From positions 14,238,057-14,302,056 of the forward strand of contig OZ024898.1 of NCBI GenBank assembly GCA_964017195.1: a stretch of 64,000 bases of DNA, in the 5' to 3' direction. This document shows positions 58,209 through 64,000 of the stretch, in pieces. Each line of letters starts with the position of its first letter. The first letter of the stretch is position 1. The notes beneath the pieces are model-generated. The model searched no databases. It had not been told where the DNA came from and saw only the letters and a program-made list of their open reading frames with translations. Both the position numbers and the translations under genes were made by a program. This stretch comes from Siderastrea radians (taxonomy: Eukaryota > Cnidaria > Anthozoa > Scleractinia > Rhizangiidae).

Positions 58209-59062
58209 TTTACACCACGCAAGTTAATAATACTTCAGTTTTATGTGGGCAGTGATTGGACTTCTCACACTCAGGATATTCTTGGGTATTATAATTATGG
58301 ACATCTCTCAGAGATGTAGCTGGATATGAGCAAGTGCACGCTCTGATTGGCTCAGATTACTTATTATTGTTGGCTCCCTACTGATATATAAGATAAAGTA
58401 GGCTTCTTTTAACAAAAAAACTTTGTCACTCAAATATAACATTTCTCACATATCCGAGAGTCGTCTTAATAACAAAACAATTATCCCACTTATGTCTTAT
58501 CACACTCGACGCTGCAGGCCTGGTTCACTGATAGCTATCTACAAATTTAAGCTTAAGTTTCATTAAATTAATTTCGTGGAATACGGTAAGCTTAAGTGCT
58601 TTATTGTTGACTTTCCATATCCAAGCAAGGCTAGTCTTCTGCAAAAGCTCCAGGGGTAAGGAAGAAAATAGCGACAAATTAAAGCTTACCCCTACCTGTG
58701 GGGAAAACAAGTCTTATACCTTGAGAGCAGTCTGAATATTTTCTTGAGAATCTTTCCAAAAGTGATAGTTTTCTACGACTCTCATATCTCTGACAGACCA
58801 GACTATTTCGCGCCATTTTGAATAATTGCTTCACGGCTTTTCCTTTTCACGTGATAAATTTCAGCGTTTTCATTGGCTACTCTTTATTGACCTTGAGTGA
58901 CCTTGTTTTCCGGAGCAACCCAGCGGACTGACCCAGCGGGCAAATAGGCCAGCAGTTTCCTCCGACCATCAAATCCCGGAGATTTTCCATCCTTTTCTCC
59001 TGTCCATATTCTTCGCCTTCTGTGATCTTTCTTCACTGTGTTTGTCGACGATAAACGTTGTC

Positions 59063-62000
59063 ATGGCTTCAAATTCTTGCATGGGACATATTTTTCCTTT
59101 TAATTATTTTTATAATCGCCAAACGTTACTCAAAACGGATGAGGGATAAAGGTAAGCTTTGAAAAGTATACAGCAAACAAGGTTCTATTTAAAAAGATAG
59201 ATGAAAGTTATTTTTTGTAAGAAAGCGCGAAGCTTACCATAAACGTTAACAAGCAGGCTTTCCTTGAGTATTAGAGTGTTTTCCTGCATGCAGCTGCGTG
59301 TATAAGCTTAATTATACAGAACATGTCCCATTTTAGCTTTCCAGAGGTCATAAGCTTAGTTGAACCACTTATCAGCTTTCATGCATCTCTAAAAGTATTC
59401 TGTAACTCTTCTAGACAAGACATCAGCCCTGATTTGTTGTTGGTTCTTTGCTTCTGTTTGCCCCTGCCATAGTTATGTTATTAATGCGCCGATCAATTCA
59501 AAAGTTCAACATCCCCCCCACCCCTCGGGCAACTTCCCGGGCATTTGAACTTTTGAAGATTGGCTTGTTCAAATTCCCTCCCCTTGGGGCAAAAAAGCCA
59601 TTCAAATGCCCCACCAATTAGTACTGAACTATCTCTCCTCAAAGACAAATTTTGTCTTCAATCAAACATTTTACACGCCTTTCAGAGAAAGATATGCCGT
59701 AATGACACCTTAATGACACCTTTTGAAAGAGTTATTCACTAACAAAGGCGAAATTCTATCTTGTAAATCTGTCAAACCCTGCAAAAACCGAGAACCTCAC
59801 TAGCATATTACATCAGAACAAGAGATAAATCCGGTTCAAATTCCCCACCCTTCCAATGGAATGTTCAAATTCCCCCCTCCCCAGGCACAATGCACAGTCA
59901 AATGCCCGGGGTATGCCCGGGGGGGGGGGGATGTTGAAGTTTTGAATTGATCGGCGCATATAACATACAACAATTTCTGCCATGATTAATCAAACTGGCA
60001 GGTAACTTACGTACCGGTCAAATTGAACCTTCAACATCCCCCTGGGGCATACGCCGGGCATTTGACTATGCATCTTGCCCAGGAGGGGGGATTTGAATGC
60101 TGCCTTGGAAGGGAAGAGAATTTGAACCCGATTTATCTCTTGTTCTAGCTTAATACGCCCATTCATGAGTATTTTTGGTTTTTGCAGGGTTGATGGATTT
60201 CCAAGATAGAATTTCATGATGATTGTTAGTGACTAACTCTCTCAAAAAGGTCTTTAAAAGAAGTTTGAAGGTGTCATTACGGCATATCTCTCTCTCTGAA
60301 AAGCGTGAACAGTGTTTGATTGAAGTCGAAATTTGGGGGGGGGGGGGATAGAAGCGAGGCCTGGGACCGAGAAACGATGTTCTCTCAACTTGCAAAGCGG
60401 TCCAGTCAAAATGTGGGCAGCAGTGTTCGTAATAAATATTTCCGATTGACCAAGTGATCAACTTATTTGGAATAGTTTTCAAAATTTATGTGTGTTTTGT
60501 CGGGGGGGGGGGGAGTAAGCGGTTAGAGCAGCTAATCTCTCAGGGTACTTACTGTCAGTTTTGTACAAGAGAATATTCGATGGGAGCGACGATGAAGACA
60601 CTTCTGTTTTCGCACTGTCTTGTTTGTTGCAGTAGCAAGTAGATCAGCTGTGAGCTGTAGGGTAGTCACATTTTGCTTGTTTATTCTTGGAGAACAGGTT
60701 TGTGACAAACGTTTCAAAGTTGAATTCTAGAATTAGATAATTCAACGTAAATAAAATTCTCACTGAGAGAAAGCACTTGAACTATTCAAGATTTTATTTC
60801 TTGTACTCCGCAATGTAATTATGGTCTGACTTCCACTGAACTGATGCATGTGATAAATAAAAATGCTGTCAATGTTTCTTTTTACATCTCATTCTGTTAC
60901 GAATTGATAGCATGAGATGAGACAGTTATGGCTGTACTGGGTTGGCATGTTTTCCTCCAGTGTGGTCTGAATAAACTGCAATGGGAAATGTGCCAAAAAA
61001 CATCAATGGAAATAAATTCAATCAAAACTGCCACAACCTAATGGAAACAATACCTATGCACAAAATACGACTTTTATTATCAATAATCCAGTTATGTGTT
61101 AACAAGATCATTTCACAGTTACCCGATCCCAGTTTTTAACCCAACTTCAGAAAATTCTTTCTGATTCTATACAGTTGATCAGCACAGACTGATCAAAGTG
61201 CTACTGTTCTACTTTACGACTAAAAAACTCCGAGAGGAAACTTTTGTCCTCATAAGAAGCAAAAAGCACGAAAACATGATAAAACTGTGAAATACGATCA
61301 ATTTGTCAATTACCTATTAGTAAACGAACATGCATGCATGCAACATCTGCACACGCGCAACAGGCATATCCGCTGACTAGAGCCTCACGGATTGCTTTGC
61401 AAGTTGTGAGAACATTGTTTGGATTTTATTTAAGAGAATGTATGGGAAGTTGCTTTTCCCCCTGATGAAATTTGTCTTTGAGGAGAGGTATTTCAGTACT
61501 AATTGGTGGGGTATTTGCAGGGTTGTCCACAACTTTTCAAGTAGCTGGCAAAAAGTTCTAAGTAGCCAGATAGTGATTATGGAGCGTGGAAGGCGATCCC
61601 TTCTAGGGGGTCTGGGGGCATGCCCCCCAGAAAATTTTTACATTTTAAGTCCCTAGAAACGGCATTTCCTTGATTCTGAGCACAAATTTCCAATAATGTC
61701 AGTTCAAAAAGTAATCGTAACTTTTCAAGTTTATTTGTATAAGCTCATGCCTTCAGTGGTTTTCTACATGTAATTCCTAGATTTCATCGTAATGAACTAA
61801 TAATCGTGTATCTCTGTGCCAACCAGATTATTTTTAAGTCAATAAACTGCAATGACAAATAAGTTTCATAATCATATATCTATGCCAGTAAAGGAATAAA
61901 TAATCTATCTTTAAAAAGATTATAATTATATATATCACAAAAGTAGCCGGCACAAGTGACCCAAGTAGCCGGTTAATTCTGCTGGCTGCTGGCTGTTAGG

Positions 62001-63355
62001 GACAACCCTGGCATTTGAATGGCTTTTTTGTCCCAAGGGGAGGGAATTTGAACAAGCCAACCTTCAAAAGTTCAAATGCCTGGGGGTTGCCCCATGCTGA
62101 CTACAGGCCTGTTTAGCACAGGATCGTATCTCCCATTTGCTCCTAACATTTGGGTGTGCTTCTGTTTTGTTTTGATTTTCTTCTCCTTGCCTTCCCCCCC
62201 TTGCTTTGCCTCTTGTAACTTGTAAATTATTTTACAACCTCTTGCATCACCAAATTAAGCTTGAAAATACTTATAAATGAAGGGGTTTCTATTGGATTGG
62301 CTGCTTTATTCTTGTAGCCTACCTTCTTTAGTTTGTTCTGAGTAGGAAAAATTAAAGAAAACAAAAAAAAAAGGGTCTCAAAAGAGGAAGGGGGGAATAG
62401 GGTGAGGAGACAACCTAGAAAAATGGGGTGGGAACTTGGAGAGAAGGGTGGCCCACTTCCATATTTTTCTTTTCAGGCTTTCCATTCTATGGGTTAAATG
62501 ATGCATCAGTCTTTCTCTATTCGTTCTCTTGGCTTAAGTACTGCCCTCTTGACAATTTACATATGGAAAGACCTAAAAACTCTGTTGAATAACTTTTTTT
62601 ATATGATTGGATAACATGCTTTGGCATTGCCAGAAACAATCGTCCCTTGATTTGGTTTATCCTTTGCTGTTACTACTTATGTGCCGGTCAAATTGAAGCT
62701 TCAATCTCCCCCACCCTCCACCCTTCCCCCTCCCCCTCCCCCCTCCTCCCCCGGGCATACCCTGGACATTTGACCATGCATCGTGCCCGGAGAGGGGGCA
62801 TTTGAATGTTGCCTTGGAAGGGTGGGAATTTGAACCAGATTTATCTCTTGTTCTGGGGTAACGCGCATGTGAGTTTTTTCCGTTTTTGCAGGGTTTGATG
62901 GATTTACAAGATAGAATTTTGCCTTTGTTAGTCATAAACTCTTTCAAAAGAGTCTTTACAAGAACTTTGAAGGTGTCATTATGGGATATCTGTCTCTGAA
63001 AAGCGTTAACAGTTTTAGATATCAAAAGCGACGAAATATGTCTTTGATAAGAGGTATTTCAGTACTAACTGGTGGGGCATTTGAACAGGTTTTTTGCCCC
63101 GAGGAGAGGGAATTTGAACAAGCTAATCTTCAAAAGTTCAAATGCCCGGGGCTTGCCCGGGGGGGGGGGGGGGGGTTGAAGTTTCGATTTGACTGATACG
63201 TTGCAGGTATGTATTTTTAAACTTTAACAACTAAGTCTTCAAGTAAATTTATGTGATGATTACGGGTACTTACAGTTCTTGTTTTCTTTTTAGGTTACGG
63301 TGCATTTTCTTTTAAGCATGATGTATATTATTTTGTATGCTGTGGAAGCAAGTTT
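59063..63355 (+). CDS. Unrecognised spliced gene: membrane-anchored protein, two 5' exons (partial)
   Basis: Exon 1 ends at AAAG|GTAAGC (59151). Exon 2 is 63294-63355, with acceptor TTCTTTTTAG and donor TTT|GTAAGT. The frame continuous across the junction reads WDIFFLLIIFIIAKRYSKRM then RDKG, followed by YGAFSFKHDVYYFVCCGSKF: one hydrophobic helix, a basic stop-transfer stretch, then a Cys-containing segment. The codon split across the intron (G|GT) completes cleanly. The nearest ATG (59063, MASNSC) is out of this frame by one nucleotide and runs into TAA just before the donor, so the true start is uncertain (frameshift, non-ATG start, or a further upstream exon). A CpG-bearing region with an inverted CCAAT (CATTGGCTAC near 58880) lies just upstream. 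Exon 3 would be past the window. I do not recognise the family. Confidence 0.45.
59484..59959. mobile_element. CGATCAATT-ended inverted-repeat element, family member 1 (476 bp)
   Basis: The termini ATGCGCCGATCAATTCAAAA and their complement match over 31 bp with one mismatch. G/C runs and CCCGGGCATTTGA lie near both ends. The interior shares GATTTATCTCTTGTTCT and TTTGCAGGG(T)TTGA blocks with the copies at 60013, 61465 and 62684. Confidence 0.9.
60013..60345. mobile_element. Same family, member 2 (right end lost)
   Basis: It starts CCGGTCAAATTGAACCTTCAA and keeps the GGGCATTTGA and TTATCTCTTGTTCT blocks. It runs through GTCATTACGGCATATCTC, then is cut at a long G run near 60340 where unrelated sequence begins. 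Confidence 0.8.
60360..61464. other. Stretch without a recognised gene
   Basis: It lies within the putative intron of the 59063-63355 gene. It has G runs at 60500-60512 and otherwise AT-rich sequence. Nothing supported. Confidence 0.45.
61465..62097. mobile_element. Same family, member 3, interrupted by a hAT-like insertion
   Basis: 61465-61517 (TTTGTCTTTGAGGAGAGG...GGTGGGGTATTTG) and 62011-62097 (GCATTTGAATGG...AAAAGTTCAAATGCC) together match the uninterrupted arm of member 4 at 63035-63150. The 493-bp sequence between them is foreign. Confidence 0.85.
61518..62010. mobile_element. hAT-like non-autonomous element with CAGGGTTGTCC termini (493 bp)
   Basis: It starts CAGGGTTGTCC and ends GGACAACCCTG. 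The flanks GTATTTG and GCATTTG form a 7-8 bp TSD with one mismatch. It contains the AGGGGGTCTGGGGGCATGC block also found beside the hAT transposase relic near 21.3 kb. AAGTAGC(C/T)GG-type words repeat near both ends. Confidence 0.88.
62684..63195. mobile_element. Same family as 59484-59959, member 4 (about 510 bp)
   Basis: The left end CCGGTCAAATTGAAGCTTCAA and the right end TTGAAGTTTCGATTTGACTG are inverted counterparts, with C-rich and G-rich runs just inside. It is the most complete member and serves as reference for the interrupted member 3. It ends about 100 bp before exon 2 of the putative plus-strand gene. Confidence 0.85.
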
Positions 63356-63817
63356 GTAAGTGTGCTTAATTTATCTTCTTAGTACAAGAAAGGGTGAATA
63401 GCCCTTTTTTACAACCATGAGATGACAAGTTTAATGACAATTATGGGTGACAAATGTCTGTGATAACTAAGATGTTTATAGTGAAACCACCTTGGGCATT
63501 TTTGCAGTTGTCTAGGAGACAGACACAAGGCCATCAATGTCTTTTGGATGGACAAAGAATATCAGATGGACAAGTTGTCTTAGTATGAAAAATATGGTAT
63601 GGACATGATTTTGGCCATAAAAGTCACATGTTTTCCATCTTAATAGACAGAAAACTGATTAACAAAGGTAAAGAACGTGTATGTGGAAAAAACATGTCTG
63701 TCCCATGTTGCAGTTACTTAAGATGACTTGTTCGTTAAGTAAAAAAATTGCTAGTGTGAAAATGCCTATAAAGATTGTAAGACAATGCAAGTGGCTGAGT
63801 TAATGGAAAATAATAAA

Positions 63818-63842
63818 AATAATAATAATAATAATAATAATT
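63818..63842. repeat. (AAT)n microsatellite
   Basis: About eight AAT units, preceded by a related AATAAAAAT stretch. Confidence 0.9.
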
Positions 63843-64000
63843 TGATAAGAAGAAGAACTTGGAAGAAGAAGCTTTAAAACAATCTGGTATTAACAAAAAG
63901 CGCAACCGAGGGTGGGGAACATTTTTCTGTTCTTTGTCAAGGCTGTGCTCTTAGAAAATCACAGGGTGCCCAAAGGCTCTCAACTATGAATTCTGGGGTG

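Noticed and set aside
1..64000. CRISPR arrays, bacterial operons, or phage/virus genes
   Set aside because: No direct-repeat/spacer arrays and no prokaryotic gene density; spliced genes and eukaryotic transposons exclude a bacterial or phage origin. Reverse-transcriptase frames are PLE and LINE types, with no gag, protease, integrase or envelope.

Overview
The window looks like AT-rich, repeat-laden animal genomic DNA, most likely from an anthozoan cnidarian and probably a stony coral. Three things suggest this. Genes are spliced with short canonical introns. The recognisable proteins are animal proteins: histone H2A.Z, an aspartoacylase, and the N-terminus of a Slo/BK-type potassium channel. 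The rest is dominated by Penelope-like (PLE), LINE, hAT-like and short inverted-repeat elements of kinds I associate with coral genomes. The taxon is inferred; no rRNA or mitochondrial marker is present.

Region 1-21 kb is repeat territory. A segment of at least 5.2 kb (1-5212) recurs at 15973-21184 with a constant offset of 15,972 bp and no difference noticed by eye, homopolymers included. Both copies carry a decayed PLE broken by a G/C-ended inverted-repeat element. Between them lie arrays of TACG-rich tandem repeats (4.5-6.7 kb), an uncharacterised minus-strand spliced gene for a coiled-coil/PHD-finger protein (exons 9091-7513), a minus-strand PLE with reverse transcriptase and GIY-YIG nuclease remains (11730-10640), and several miniature elements with clear target-site duplications (TSDs).

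Region 21-36 kb holds hAT remnants, a 713-bp element with about 180-bp inverted repeats, an intact intronless aspartoacylase gene (27391-28413), a 5'-truncated LINE, and a 2-kb element carrying a second plus-strand PLE relic. That element sits inside a minisatellite.

Region 36-57 kb is the most informative. A complete five-exon H2A.Z gene (36283-38644) is followed by a head-to-tail segmental duplication: unit A 38405-47292 and unit B 47293-56874. The breakpoints lie inside H2A.Z intron 4 and in intergenic DNA. The duplication made an orphan copy of the last H2A.Z exon, later split by a 2.3-kb inverted-repeat element. It also made two copies of an exon encoding the S0 segment of a BK channel, both with open frames and intact donors. 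Unit A gained a LINE flanked by an exact 57-bp duplication, and unit B preserves the empty site.

Region 57-64 kb contains short inverted-repeat elements, including one family with four members (one interrupted by a hAT-like insertion). It also has two phase-compatible exons of an unrecognised plus-strand membrane-protein gene (59063-59151 and 63294-63355).
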